Assembly: GCA_031396205.1 (NCBI GenBank) | Contig: JANNKH010000103.1 | Span: 100,981-164,980, forward strand | Length of the DNA: 64,000 nt | From: CAISIP01 sp031396205 | GTDB taxonomy: Bacteria; Pseudomonadota; Gammaproteobacteria; Burkholderiales; Burkholderiaceae_C | Direction: 5' to 3' | Part shown: positions 34,600-43,990 of the stretch, in pieces | Layout: each line of letters begins with the position of its first letter | Position numbering within the stretch: the stretch's first letter is position 1 | Notes under the pieces: generated by a model | Told to the model about the DNA's origin: nothing | The model's input: only the letters and a program-made list of their open reading frames with translations | Database searches by the model: none | Translations under genes and position numbers: made by a program

Positions 34600-36009
34600 A
34601 TGCACGAAATCATCTGCCCGCACTGCGGGAAAGCATTCAAGATTGACGAGGCCGGGTACGCGAACATCGTCAAGCAGGTTCGCGACGGCGCGTTCGAGCA
34701 GCAGTTGCACGAACGGCTTGAGCTGGCAGAACAAGACAAGCGCAACGCCGTCGCGCTTGCCCAGGCGAGGGTCGCCAGCGAAATGCAGAAAGTTGCCGTA
34801 GCCAAGGACTCCGAGATCCAGCAACTGAAGGCCAAGATCGATGCCAATGAAGTCGCGCAGAAGCTCGCCGTGACGCAGGCCCAGAGCGCCGCCGAGAAGG
34901 AGCGTGACACGCTCGCCAATGAACTTGAGCAGGCCAGGCGTGACAAGCACGCCGCATCCGAGCTAGCCGAGGCGAAGCTCCTGAACGGAATGCAGAAGGC
35001 TGCCGCGACGAAGGACGCGGAGATTCAGGGCCTGAAGGCCAAGCTCGACGCCATCGAGGTTGCGCAAAAGCTCGCGATCACCGAGGCGGTCGGTGCGGTG
35101 GAGAAGCAACGCGACGAACTGAAGAACGGCCTCGAGCGCGTGGTGCTTGAAAAGCAACTCGCCGAGAAGTCGCTCAAGGACAAATACGAGACGCAGATCA
35201 AGGATCGCGACGATGCGATCGAGCGCCTGCGGGACATGAAGGCTCGCCTGTCCACCAAGATGGTCGGCGAAACCCTTGAGCAGCATTGCGAGACCGAGTT
35301 CAACCGTATTCGGGCCACGGCATTTCCGAGGGCCTATTTCGAGAAAGACAACGACACGCGCACCGGCAGCAAAGGCGATTACATCTTTCGTGACTCGGAT
35401 GAGGCCGGCACGGAGATCGTCTCGATCATGTTCGAAATGAAGAACGAGAGTGATCGTACCGCGACGAAGAACAGGAACGGGGATTTCCTGAAGGAGCTCG
35501 ACAAGGATCGCACCGAGAAGGGGTGCGAGTATGCCGTGCTGGTCTCCCTGCTCGAGCCAGACAGTGAGCTTTACAACACTGGCATCGTCGACGTGTTCCA
35601 CCGCTACCCGAAGACGTACATCGTTCGACCGCAGTTCTTTCTTCCCATCATCACGCTGCTGCGCAATGCGGCGATGAACGCGCTCAAGTACAAGTCGGAG
35701 CTTGCGCTGGTCAGGGCGCAGAACATCGACATCACGAAGTTTGAAACCGAGCTTGAGACTTTCAAGGCGGCGTTCGCGAGAAATTACGACCTCGCCTCCG
35801 GGCACTTCCAAAAGGCGATCGCAGAGATAGACAAGTCGATCGACCACCTGCAAAAGACGAAGGAGGCCTTGCTCGGCACCGATCGGAACCTTCGTCTTGC
35901 GAATGACAAGGCGCAGGACGTGACGATCAAGAAGCTGACCCGGGGCAACCCGACGATGGCGGCCAAGTTCGACGAGCTCAAGAATCAGGGTCCTTCCGAT
36001 GCGGGATGA
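34600..36009 (+). CDS. DUF2130 family protein (putative PD-(D/E)XK nuclease fold)
   Basis: The ATG at 34600 has a strong GGGAGGAG site. The 469-residue product starts with a small zinc-ribbon-like CPHCGK (residues 6-11), then a long coiled coil of about 190 residues (EQDKRNAVALAQARVASEMQ). Two near-repeats of AAATKDAEIQGLKAKLDAIEVAQKLA occur in it. The DUF2130 core follows, with GSKGDYIFRD near residue 256 and IMFEMKNE near 279, which fits a PD-(D/E)XK nuclease centre. The molecular function is not established. Codon use is richer in AAG/GAG and less GC-extreme than the flanking genes, suggesting transfer. An ATPase remnant overlaps its stop. Confidence 0.88.
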   Translation: MHEIICPHCGKAFKIDEAGYANIVKQVRDGAFEQQLHERLELAEQDKRNAVALAQARVASEMQKVAVAKDSEIQQLKAKIDANEVAQKLAVTQAQSAAEKERDTLANELEQARRDKHAASELAEAKLLNGMQKAAATKDAEIQGLKAKLDAIEVAQKLAITEAVGAVEKQRDELKNGLERVVLEKQLAEKSLKDKYETQIKDRDDAIERLRDMKARLSTKMVGETLEQHCETEFNRIRATAFPRAYFEKDNDTRTGSKGDYIFRDSDEAGTEIVSIMFEMKNESDRTATKNRNGDFLKELDKDRTEKGCEYAVLVSLLEPDSELYNTGIVDVFHRYPKTYIVRPQFFLPIITLLRNAAMNALKYKSELALVRAQNIDITKFETELETFKAAFARNYDLASGHFQKAIAEIDKSIDHLQKTKEALLGTDRNLRLANDKAQDVTIKKLTRGNPTMAAKFDELKNQGPSDAG

Positions 36010-36188
36010 GCCAGGTCATGCGCGAGGGCTCGCGGAACCAGCTGTGCCTGGCACTTCGCCTTGCTGCCTTGGATATGCATCTTGCGGTTGCGCTGGTACT
36101 GCCCCAGATTGCCGACGACTTGTTCATTAACGACGACGACGGCGGTCGATCGAAGGACGGGCTCGAAGGCAACGTCGTGAGGCTGTAG
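36006..36188 (+). pseudogene. C-terminal remnant of an SMC/YhaN-like AAA ATPase
   Basis: A 60-codon frame starts at an ATG overlapping the DUF2130 stop (ATGA). It reads REGSRNQLCLALRLAAL then LPQIADDLFINDDDGGRS. This matches the ABC signature (S-x-G-T-R-x-Q-L-x-L-A-L-R-L-A) and Walker B (P-x-I-x-D-D-L-F-I-N-F-D-D-x-R-S) of YhaN/SbcC-like ATPases in the correct order. Walker A and the coiled coil are missing, and the frame stops soon after Walker B. The likely explanation is a fragment left by deletion or transfer. A translated, coupled small protein is less likely. Confidence 0.6.
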
Positions 36189-36378
36189 CAAGCGCTTCGG
36201 ACGGGTAACTGCCGGCAGTCCAATCGGGCGCCGACTGCTTGGAAGGGAAATGGGCCGGCGGCAATCCAGTTTGCCGGATGCTCCCCCGACGGCCGCTTGC
36301 AGTGTCGGCCGGCGGTGGCGGCGCCACGGCTCGGCGCGCGGCACAACCTCATAATGGAACGGACCTTACAAGCTCCGG

Positions 36379-37797
36379 ATGCTGACACACCTGATCACCA
36401 ACCGACTGATTACGCTGCATGGCTTGCTGGTATTTGCCGGCTTGGCGATCTACGTGATCGGTTCGCGCGCCCGGGGCCAGCGCCGGCACCCGTCGGCAGC
36501 GATTGCCTGGGTGGTGTCGCTGGCGCTGATGCCTTATGTCGCGCTGCCGCTGTACCTGCTGTTCGGCAACCGCAAGGTATCGCGCCGCGGCGTTTTGGCG
36601 CACCAGCCCGGGCCGGTGCCGGTCGACGCCGATGCGATGCGCCCACTGACCACGCGGTTTCACCAGTTGGCCTGCGCGATGGGCCTGCCGGCGCAGTCGT
36701 CCTACCATGCCCTGGCCATCCACCAGGATGGTCAGCAGGCGTTGACGGCGCTGCGCACGGTGCTGGCGCAGGCGCACCACACGCTCGATGTGTGCACCTT
36801 CCTGGTTGGGCGCGATGTGCTGGGTCGTGAGCTGGTCGATACGCTGGTGCTGCGTGCGGGCGAGGGCATTCGGGTGCGGCTGCTGGTGGACGGTATCGGC
36901 ATCTACCTGGGCGGGCGCATCGACATGCGTCGTCTGCGCGCGGCTGGGGTACAGGTGGCGCTGTTCGTGTCGCCGTTGCGTTCGGTCCTGCCGGGCCGCA
37001 CCAATCTGCGCAACCACCGCAAGCTGGCGATCGCCGATGGCAGCCGGACCTGGACCGGTGGGCGCAATCTGGCAGCAGAATACTTCGTTGGCGACCCGTC
37101 GCAGCGGGTTCGGCGCGCGCCCTGGGTCGACCTGAGCGTGGACTTTTCGGGCCCGCTAGCGCACCAGACGCAGCAGCGTTTTGATCAGGACTGGGCCTTT
37201 GCCACCGGCAATCCGGTCGTCGATACGCCAGCGGCTGGCGGCATCGACCACAGGCCAGCCAGCGGCGCCGCGCAATTGATCGCCAGCGGCCCTGACCAGT
37301 CCGACGACACCCTGTATGCACTGCTGGTGTCGAGCCTATTCGGCGCGACTACGCGCGTGCTGGCTGTCACGCCGTATTTTGTTCCCGACCCGGTGCTGTT
37401 GATGGCGCTGACGCTGGCCGCGCGGCGCAAGCTGGCGATTGACCTGGTGTTGCCGCGCCATTCCAACCACAAGCTGGCCGATCTGGCCCGGCATGCCGCG
37501 TTGCGCGAACTCACCGCAGCGGGCGCACGCATCTGGCTGGTGCCCGGCATGGTGCATGCCAAGGCGGTGATCGTCGACGCCGATCTGGCGCTGGTCGGTT
37601 CGGCCAATCTCGATGAACGCAGCCTGTTCCTGAACTACGAGCTGATGGTGGCTTTCTACGAGCCGTCCGAAGTGGCACGTTTCGCCGACTGGATCGCGCA
37701 GCACCGCGCCAGCGCCGAGCTGTACCGGGGATCGCGTCCCGGCCTGCCGCGCGAAATGGTGGAGGGATTGGTGCGCTGGTTGGCGTTCCAGCTCTGA
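36379..37797 (+). CDS. cls: cardiolipin synthase (phospholipase D superfamily)
   Basis: This 472-residue protein has two N-terminal membrane helices (about 8-30 and 42-62) followed by two HKD motifs: NHRKLAIADGSRTWTGG near residue 214 and VHAKAVIVDADLALVGSAN near 395. Cardiolipin synthases of this type join two phosphatidylglycerols in the inner membrane. The layout and length match bacterial Cls (about 480 aa). It converges with hypB with a 14-bp gap. Confidence 0.92.
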   Translation: MLTHLITNRLITLHGLLVFAGLAIYVIGSRARGQRRHPSAAIAWVVSLALMPYVALPLYLLFGNRKVSRRGVLAHQPGPVPVDADAMRPLTTRFHQLACAMGLPAQSSYHALAIHQDGQQALTALRTVLAQAHHTLDVCTFLVGRDVLGRELVDTLVLRAGEGIRVRLLVDGIGIYLGGRIDMRRLRAAGVQVALFVSPLRSVLPGRTNLRNHRKLAIADGSRTWTGGRNLAAEYFVGDPSQRVRRAPWVDLSVDFSGPLAHQTQQRFDQDWAFATGNPVVDTPAAGGIDHRPASGAAQLIASGPDQSDDTLYALLVSSLFGATTRVLAVTPYFVPDPVLLMALTLAARRKLAIDLVLPRHSNHKLADLARHAALRELTAAGARIWLVPGMVHAKAVIVDADLALVGSANLDERSLFLNYELMVAFYEPSEVARFADWIAQHRASAELYRGSRPGLPREMVEGLVRWLAFQL

Positions 37798-37811
37798 GCG
37801 GGCCTGCCGCG

Positions 37812-38819
37812 TCAGCCGGCGGCTCTTGCGTCGGGTCGACCAGGATGCGGCTGCGCCACCGGCACGCTGCCCTCGGCCCGCAGGTGCTGCGCCAGAATCC
37901 ATGCGTACCAGTCCTGCATGCCCGCGCCGCTGTGCGCCGATACCTGCAACACCGCGATGTCGGGATTGACCTGGCGCGCATACGCGATGCAGCGATCGAC
38001 ATCGAATCGAAGATACGGCAGCAGGTCGATCTTGTTGAGCAGCATCAGCTTTGCCGCGCGGAACATGTGCGGGTATTTGACCGGCTTGTCCTCGCCCTCG
38101 GTCACTGACAGCACCAGCACCTTGGCACGCTCGCCCAGGTCGAACAGGGCCGGGCAGACCAGGTTGCCGACGTTCTCGATCATCAGCACCGAGCCGGATT
38201 GCGGCTGCAGTTGCGACAGGCCGCGCGCCAGCATGTCGGCGTCGAGGTGGCAGCCCGAGCCGGTGTTGATCTGCACCGCGCGCGCGCCGGCCGCGCGAAT
38301 GCGCTGCGCGTCATTCAGCGTTGCCTGGTCGCCTTCGATGACGCTCATCGTCAGCCGGCCCTGCATGTCGCGGATGGTGCGCTCGAGCAGGCTGGTCTTG
38401 CCGGACCCGGGCGAGCTGACCAGGTTCAATGCCAGCACACCGCGGCCGGCAAACCAGCCGCGGTTGCGCTCGGCCAGCATCTGGTTTTTGGCCAACAGGT
38501 CCTGTTCGAGTTTGATGGTCCGGCCGTGCAAAGGCGCATGGTCCGGGGCAGGGGCGTCGTCTGAAGATACCAGGGCAGACGCGGGGGGCGCAAACAACGG
38601 GTTTGGATCGGGCGCCTGGCCAAGCGTGTGCGCGTGCGCATCGGCATGGTCGTGGTCTTGCCCGAAAATGTGCCCTTGCGCATGTCCGTGCGTGTGGCTC
38701 GTGCCATCCGCATGCGTATGCCAGCCGTCAGAGGGCGTCGTGCCCGACGTCTGGTGGCCCGTGTCCAGGTTGGTCAGCAGCACCGCGCCGGCATTGGAAC
38801 ATCCACAGGTCACACACAT
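37812..38819 (-). CDS. hypB: hydrogenase nickel incorporation GTPase HypB
   Basis: HypB delivers nickel to [NiFe]-hydrogenase precursors using GTP. The 335-residue protein has the N-terminal CxxCGC site (MCVTCGCSN), a histidine-rich nickel-storage stretch (residues about 22-94, HTHADGTSHTHGHAQGH and following), a P-loop (SSPGSGKTS, about 135-143) and GTPase motifs EGDQAT and LNKIDLL. It is the last gene of the hyp operon, 23 bp after hypE. Its usual partner hypA and any hydrogenase subunits are not in the window. Confidence 0.96.
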   Translation of the reverse strand: MCVTCGCSNAGAVLLTNLDTGHQTSGTTPSDGWHTHADGTSHTHGHAQGHIFGQDHDHADAHAHTLGQAPDPNPLFAPPASALVSSDDAPAPDHAPLHGRTIKLEQDLLAKNQMLAERNRGWFAGRGVLALNLVSSPGSGKTSLLERTIRDMQGRLTMSVIEGDQATLNDAQRIRAAGARAVQINTGSGCHLDADMLARGLSQLQPQSGSVLMIENVGNLVCPALFDLGERAKVLVLSVTEGEDKPVKYPHMFRAAKLMLLNKIDLLPYLRFDVDRCIAYARQVNPDIAVLQVSAHSGAGMQDWYAWILAQHLRAEGSVPVAQPHPGRPDARAAG

Positions 38820-38842
38820 GATTGCACCTCCATCGATTGTGT

Positions 38843-39871
38843 TCAGCAGATGCGGGGCAGCTGTTCGCCCACCAGCATGTCGACGATACGCTGGCCTCCG
38901 AAGCCGGACTGCATGATGACTACGCCGGCGGGTTGTTCAACCACTTCGCCAATGATGGCCGCATCACGCCCGGCCGGGTGGGCCTGCATCGCGGCCAGCA
39001 CGCAATCGGCCGCTGGTGCGGGCACGACGGCCACCAGTTTGCCTTCATTGGCCAGGTACAAGGGATCGAGTCCGAGGATCTCGCAGGCGCCGCGCACCGC
39101 CTCGCGCAAGGGCAGGGCGGTCTCACGCAGCCGGATCGATACACCCGAGGCGCGCGCAAATTCATTGAGTACCGTGGCCACGCCGCCGCGGGTGGCGTCG
39201 CGCAGGCAGTGGATGCCGGGGTGGGCGGCGAGCATGGCCTGCACCAGATCGGCCAGCGGCTGGCAATCGCTGCGGATATCGGCCTGCAGATCCAGTTGCT
39301 GGCGCGCCACCAGGATCGCGGCGCCGTGGTCGCCGAGGTAGCCATTGACGATGACCACATCGCCGGGGCGGGCGTTGCGTGCCGACAGGTCGATGCCTGC
39401 GGGCACAACGCCGATACCGGCGGTGTTGATGAACAGCTTGTCGGCCGCGCCGCGCTGCACGACCTTGGTATCGCCGGTCACGATCTGCACGCCGGCCTGT
39501 TCTGCCACGCGCTGCATGCTGGCGACAATGCGCCGCAACGACGCGACCGCAAAGCCCTCCTCCAGCACCACCGCGCACGACAGGTACAGCGGCCGGGCGC
39601 CGCCCATCGCCAGATCGTTGACGGTGCCGGCCACGGCCAGGGTGCCGATGTCGCCACCGGGGAAAAACAGCGGGTCGACCACATAGCTGTCGGTGCAAAA
39701 TGCGAGCCGGTCGCCATGCGCGGCCAACGCTGCCAGCGGCATACAGGCCTGGTCTTCCAGGGCCGCGAGCAGGGCGTTGTTGAACGGCGTGACAAACACG
39801 TCGGCTATCAGGTCATGCATGGCCTTGCCGCCACCACCGTGGCCCATGTTGATGTGGCTGTCGCGCATCAT
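38843..39871 (-). CDS. hypE: carbamoyl-dehydratase HypE
   Basis: HypE turns the carbamoyl group supplied by HypF into a thiocyanate on its own C-terminal cysteine, the cyanide source for the hydrogenase iron. This 342-residue protein starts MMRDSHINMGHGGGGKAMHDLI, contains the PurM-like core with DSYVVDPLFFPGGDIG and LRDATRGGVATVLNEFA, and ends in the essential PRIC tail. Its ATG at 39871 overlaps the hypD stop (ATGA), so translation is coupled. Length and both ends are intact. Confidence 0.96.
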   Translation of the reverse strand: MMRDSHINMGHGGGGKAMHDLIADVFVTPFNNALLAALEDQACMPLAALAAHGDRLAFCTDSYVVDPLFFPGGDIGTLAVAGTVNDLAMGGARPLYLSCAVVLEEGFAVASLRRIVASMQRVAEQAGVQIVTGDTKVVQRGAADKLFINTAGIGVVPAGIDLSARNARPGDVVIVNGYLGDHGAAILVARQQLDLQADIRSDCQPLADLVQAMLAAHPGIHCLRDATRGGVATVLNEFARASGVSIRLRETALPLREAVRGACEILGLDPLYLANEGKLVAVVPAPAADCVLAAMQAHPAGRDAAIIGEVVEQPAGVVIMQSGFGGQRIVDMLVGEQLPRIC

Positions 39872-41040
39872 GCCGCCTGCTTGCGGGGTGCGTCCGGGCC
39901 ACCTCGGCCGTGGTGCAACAGCGCAGTAGCTTCGATCCGGCCGTAGGTATATTGAGCCGCGCAGGCGCCCTCGCTCGACACCATCAATGCGCCCAGTGGG
40001 GTTTCGGGTGTGCAGTCGGTGCCAAATACGCGGCATTGCTGCGGCCGGATTACCCCGGTCAAAACGGCGCCGCACTGGCAGGCCGCAGGGTCGGCAACGC
40101 GCAGGTTGGGCAATGAGAATTTACGTTCTGCGTCGAAATCGGCGAACGCCTCGCGCAGACACACGCCCGATTGCGCGATCGAACCCAGGCCACGCCATTC
40201 GAAGAACGGGCGCGGTTCGAACACCGCATCGATCGCGGCCAACGCCTGTGGGTTGCCGTGCTCGGGAACGATGCGGCCATACTGGTTCTCGACCGCGCAG
40301 CGACCCTCGGCGATCTGGCAGATCACCATTTCCAGCGCGTGCAGCACGTCCAGCGGCTCGAACCCGGCCACGACGATCGGACGGTGGTAATCGCGTGCGA
40401 TAAAGTCGTAGCAGTGGGTGCCGATCACCATGCTGACATGGCCAGGGCCCAGAAATCCGTCCAGTCGCAGATCGGGCGCATCGAGAATTGCGCGCAGCGT
40501 CGGAATGATCGTGATGTGATTGCAGAACAGCGAGAAATTGCGCACCCGGTCTGCCTGTGCCTGCAGCACCGTCATGGCGGTGCTTGGCATCGTGGTCTCG
40601 AACCCCAGGCCAAAAAAAACGACTTCACGCTGCGGGTTGGCGCGCGCCAGCTGCAGTGCATCGAGCGGTGAATAGACCATGCGCACGTCGGCACCCTCGG
40701 CCCGGGCCTGGAGCAGGCTGCGTTGCGAACCCGGCACCCGCATTGCGTCGCCAAAGGTGGTGAGAATCACTTCGGGCCGCGCGGCCAGCGCCAGGCAGTC
40801 GTCGACCCGGCCCATCGGCAGGACGCAGACCGGACAGCCTGGCCCATGCACAAACTCGACCGATTTCGGCAGCATCTGCGCTATGCCGTAGCGAAAGATC
40901 GAATGGGTATGGCCGCCGCACACCTCCATGATCTGCAGCGGACGGCCCAGACGCTGCGTGATGCCGTCCATGTGCTGCGCTATCGCGCGCGTCAAGGCGC
41001 CGGCCTTCACCGGATCGCGGAACTCGTCGACATATTTCAT
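39868..41040 (-). CDS. hypD: hydrogenase iron-centre assembly protein HypD
   Basis: HypD is a [4Fe-4S] protein that works with HypC to assemble the Fe(CN)2CO group. The 390-residue product has all family motifs: EVCGGHTHSIFRYG (about 39-52), GPGCPVCVLP (66-75), GLGFETTMPSTA, and C-terminal cysteines CQCGAVLTGVIRPQQCRVFGTDC. It overlaps hypC by four bases at its start and hypE by four at its stop. It is complete. Confidence 0.96.
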   Translation of the reverse strand: MKYVDEFRDPVKAGALTRAIAQHMDGITQRLGRPLQIMEVCGGHTHSIFRYGIAQMLPKSVEFVHGPGCPVCVLPMGRVDDCLALAARPEVILTTFGDAMRVPGSQRSLLQARAEGADVRMVYSPLDALQLARANPQREVVFFGLGFETTMPSTAMTVLQAQADRVRNFSLFCNHITIIPTLRAILDAPDLRLDGFLGPGHVSMVIGTHCYDFIARDYHRPIVVAGFEPLDVLHALEMVICQIAEGRCAVENQYGRIVPEHGNPQALAAIDAVFEPRPFFEWRGLGSIAQSGVCLREAFADFDAERKFSLPNLRVADPAACQCGAVLTGVIRPQQCRVFGTDCTPETPLGALMVSSEGACAAQYTYGRIEATALLHHGRGGPDAPRKQAA

Positions 41041-41336
41041 GGCACACCGCCTCCGGCGTTCTCGGTGGAGGCGCCGATCAGCGCGATCTCGGCCTGCGCC
41101 TCGCCCAGCTCGTGGAGCAGGGCCAGGGTCCGCGCGGCCTCCTGCGCGTCAATGCGGCTCATCGCAAATCCCACGTGCACCAGCACCCACGTACCCAGGC
41201 AGTCCTGCACCGGATGCGCCTCGTCGACGATGAATGCGACATTCACGGTGCGCCGCACACCACCCACGTCGACCAGCGCCAGATTGCGCTGCGCATCACT
41301 GATCGCGACGATCTGGCCCGGTATGCCTAGACACAT
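41037..41336 (-). CDS. hypC: hydrogenase assembly chaperone HypC
   Basis: HypC/HybG chaperones carry the iron group and bind the large subunit. The 99-residue protein begins MCLGIPGQIVAI, with the essential Cys2, and contains VDVGGVRRTVNVAFIVDEA and a GTWVLVHVGFAMSRID stretch. It overlaps the end of hypF by 10 bases and the start of hypD by four. The family is usually 75-100 residues, so this is at the long end (HypC rather than HybG-like). Confidence 0.95.
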   Translation of the reverse strand: MCLGIPGQIVAISDAQRNLALVDVGGVRRTVNVAFIVDEAHPVQDCLGTWVLVHVGFAMSRIDAQEAARTLALLHELGEAQAEIALIGASTENAGGGVP

Positions 41337-43801
41337 GCTGCGCTCCCCGTTGCTGACCTTGCTGCGCCGTCGTCCATCGTACCGGACCGCGCCAGGGCAC
41401 GCGCCGCCGCAATCGCCGCCTGACCCAGCGACAGGCCGCCGTCGTTGGCCGGTACCTGCCGGTGCGACAACACATCGAATCCGCCGGCTTGCAGCCGCTG
41501 CGTGACCTGCTCCAGCAGGATCCGGTTCTGGAATACACCGCCCGACAGGGCCACGGTACGCAGCGCGTACGCCGGACCGGCGTCGGCGGACAGCTTGTGG
41601 ACCATCGCGCTGATGGCGATGGCCAGGCCCTTGTGGAAGCGGGCCGCGATGAGCGGCGTCGGCGTATCGTGCGCCAGCGCATCGAGCAGTGCGCGCCACA
41701 TGGGCAGTGGGTCCAGAAACGGCAGATCGGTATCGGGCAGATGGCTGATGGCAAAGCGGTAGGCGTTCGAGTCGTGTTCGCGCGCCAATGCCTGTTCGTC
41801 GGCGAGGGCCTCGAATTCCATCGCCGCCTGGCCTTCATAGGCGGCGCGATCAAAACATATGCCACAGGCTGCCGCGACCGCGTCGAACAACCGGCCGCAC
41901 GAACTGGCCAGCGGACTATTGACGCCACCGCGCAACATGCCGTCGAGCAGGGCCCGGGGCTTTACCGCCAGGCGCCGCACCAGATGCAGTGCGCCATGCT
42001 CCTGCGCCAGGCGCTCCCAGCCGATGGCCGCAACCAGGTGGGCATAGGTATTGCGCCAGGGTTCGCGCATGGCTTGCGCGCCGCCGATCAGCGCAACCGG
42101 CTTGAATGTGGCCAGGCGCCGGCATTGGTCATAACCGGCGTGGAGGAACTCGCCACCCCACAGCTCGCCGTTGGCGCCATATCCCAGGCCGTCCAGCGCG
42201 ACTCCGATCACCGCCGGCGTGTCGAGCGGCATGCCGTTCTCGGCCAGGCAGGCCGCGATATGGGCATGGTGGTGCCCGATCTCGATCAGATCGAGACCAT
42301 CGTTATCCCCGGGATTCTCGTGCCAGGCGCGGCCGAATGTGCCCGACAGGTAGTTGGGGTGGCGGTCCACCGCCAGTATGGCCGGCTTGTGTTCGAACAA
42401 TTGCAGGTAGTCGCGCACCGACTGCTGGAAATCGGCAAAGGTCGGGGCGTCCTGCAGGTCACCAATGTGGTGCGAGACCACAGCCCTGCCGCCCTGCAGC
42501 AGGCAAAAACTATTTTTCAGTTCGCCGCCCAGCGCCAGTACCGGCGGTTCACCTCCAAAGCCGGGTGGCATTTGCAATGCCAAGGGGGCCATGCCCCGTG
42601 CGCGCCGCAGCACGCGCGAATGGCCCGCCACCATGCGCAGCACCGAATCGTCGACTCGCCGGGTGATGTCGCGGTCGTGCAGCAAGAAAACATCGGCAAT
42701 GGCGCCCAGTTGCTGCAGCGCTTGCTGGTTGTCGATCTGCTGCGGTTCGCCGCACCGGTTGCCACTGGTCAAGACGATCGGATGCGTCATGGCCTGCAGG
42801 ATCAGGTGGTGCAGCGCCGTGTTGGGCAGCATGAAGCCCAGCGTGCGCAGCCCCGGTGCGACGCCTTGCGCAAGCGGTACGGTGTTGGTCGGAGCATCGC
42901 TGCGGCGGGCCAGCACCACGATCGGCGCGGCGGGGCTGCAGAGCAGTTTCTCTTCTTCGTCGGTGACGATGCAGTAGCGGCGCATCTGGTCCAGATCACG
43001 CGCCATCAGCGCAAACGGCTTGTGGTCGCGGTGCTTGTTGCGGCGCAGCCGCGCTACCGTTTCGGCGTTGACGGCGTCGCAGGCCAGCTGGAACCCGCCC
43101 AGGCCCTTGATCGCGACGATATCGCCCCGCAGCAGCAGCATGCGCACCGCGTCGGGCGCGTCAAGCGCGCCCAGCCGCGATGGCGCAATGATCGCGCCAT
43201 CAGCCAGCGCCAATTGGGCCTGGGGACCGCATTGCGGGCAGGCGATCGGCTGGGCGTGGAAGCGCCGGTCGGCCGGATCCTCGTATTCGGAGCGGCACGA
43301 CGGGCACATCACAAAAGCCCGCATGGATGTGCTGGACCGGTCGTAGGGAATACCGCGCACGATGGACAGGCGCGGTCCGCAGTGCGCGCAGTTGGCAAAT
43401 GGGTGGCGGTAGCGACGCGCAGCCGGATCGAACACCTCGGCCACACAGGCCGGGCAACTGGCGGCATCGGGTGCGATTGCCGTGCGCACGGCGCCAGGCC
43501 TGCTCGGCTGGATCACAAAGCCGGCATCGGCTGGCAGCGTCTGGGCGTGCGCGCGACGGATGCGCTCGATCCGCGCCAGCGGCGGCGCTTCATCGCGCAA
43601 AGCGCATACGAACTGCTCCACGGCATCGCTGGGGCCGCAGACATGCAGCAGAACACCGCTGCCATCGTTGCACACCGTGCCGCGCAGGCCCAGCCGTTGC
43701 GCCAGGTGCCAGACCGTGGGGCGGAATCCGACGCCCTGAACCAGGCCTTCGACACGGATCAGTTGCGCGAGCTCGGTCCTGTCGATGCCGACCATGTTCA
43801 T
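41327..43801 (-). CDS. hypF: carbamoyltransferase HypF
   Basis: HypF uses carbamoyl phosphate and ATP to carbamoylate HypE. The 824-residue protein has, in order, an acylphosphatase-like domain (EGLVQGVGFRPTVWHLAQ), two zinc fingers (CPACVAEVFDP to CAHCGP, and CPSC to CPQCG), a YrdC-like domain (KGLGGFQLACDA) and a Kae1-like domain with HHHAHIAACLAE and GVALDGLGYG. It heads the operon. The ATG at 43801 was chosen, but one at 43840 is also open. An FNR-type box about 80 bp upstream fits the 43801 start better. Its end overlaps hypC. Confidence 0.95.
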   Translation of the reverse strand: MNMVGIDRTELAQLIRVEGLVQGVGFRPTVWHLAQRLGLRGTVCNDGSGVLLHVCGPSDAVEQFVCALRDEAPPLARIERIRRAHAQTLPADAGFVIQPSRPGAVRTAIAPDAASCPACVAEVFDPAARRYRHPFANCAHCGPRLSIVRGIPYDRSSTSMRAFVMCPSCRSEYEDPADRRFHAQPIACPQCGPQAQLALADGAIIAPSRLGALDAPDAVRMLLLRGDIVAIKGLGGFQLACDAVNAETVARLRRNKHRDHKPFALMARDLDQMRRYCIVTDEEEKLLCSPAAPIVVLARRSDAPTNTVPLAQGVAPGLRTLGFMLPNTALHHLILQAMTHPIVLTSGNRCGEPQQIDNQQALQQLGAIADVFLLHDRDITRRVDDSVLRMVAGHSRVLRRARGMAPLALQMPPGFGGEPPVLALGGELKNSFCLLQGGRAVVSHHIGDLQDAPTFADFQQSVRDYLQLFEHKPAILAVDRHPNYLSGTFGRAWHENPGDNDGLDLIEIGHHHAHIAACLAENGMPLDTPAVIGVALDGLGYGANGELWGGEFLHAGYDQCRRLATFKPVALIGGAQAMREPWRNTYAHLVAAIGWERLAQEHGALHLVRRLAVKPRALLDGMLRGGVNSPLASSCGRLFDAVAAACGICFDRAAYEGQAAMEFEALADEQALAREHDSNAYRFAISHLPDTDLPFLDPLPMWRALLDALAHDTPTPLIAARFHKGLAIAISAMVHKLSADAGPAYALRTVALSGGVFQNRILLEQVTQRLQAGGFDVLSHRQVPANDGGLSLGQAAIAAARALARSGTMDDGAARSATGSAACV

Positions 43802-43878
43802 CGACCGTACCCGGACGCGCGGTGTGCGTGCATCGGCCAAGCTTAGACCCTGCCCGTTTCTTGCGCCACCGAATGGTC

Positions 43879-43892
43879 TTGACCTGGATCAA
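43879..43892 (-). promoter_or_regulatory. FNR/Anr-type box upstream of hypF
   Basis: TTGACCTGGATCAA on the plus strand (TTGATCCAGGTCAA on the coding strand of hypF) matches TTGAT-N4-ATCAA in nine of ten defined positions. It lies about 80 bp before the hypF ATG at 43801. FNR control of hydrogenase maturation genes under low oxygen is well known. Confidence 0.65.
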
Positions 43893-43990
43893 TTGCCGTC
43901 TGATTTTTTTGCATGTCCCGCGACACGATGAAGCCCGCACGCGACACACGGTGCGCGTGTCGGCAAGCCCGCATCCGCTTGGCGCACAAG

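Noticed and set aside
35985..36344. A minus-strand frame of 119 codons over the DUF2130 end
   Set aside because: It has no ribosome-binding site or family resemblance, and the plus strand carries a recognisable ATPase remnant.
41462..43846. A 794-codon plus-strand open frame antisense to hypF
   Set aside because: In GC-rich DNA the complement of a long gene often stays open. hypF has complete domains on the other strand.
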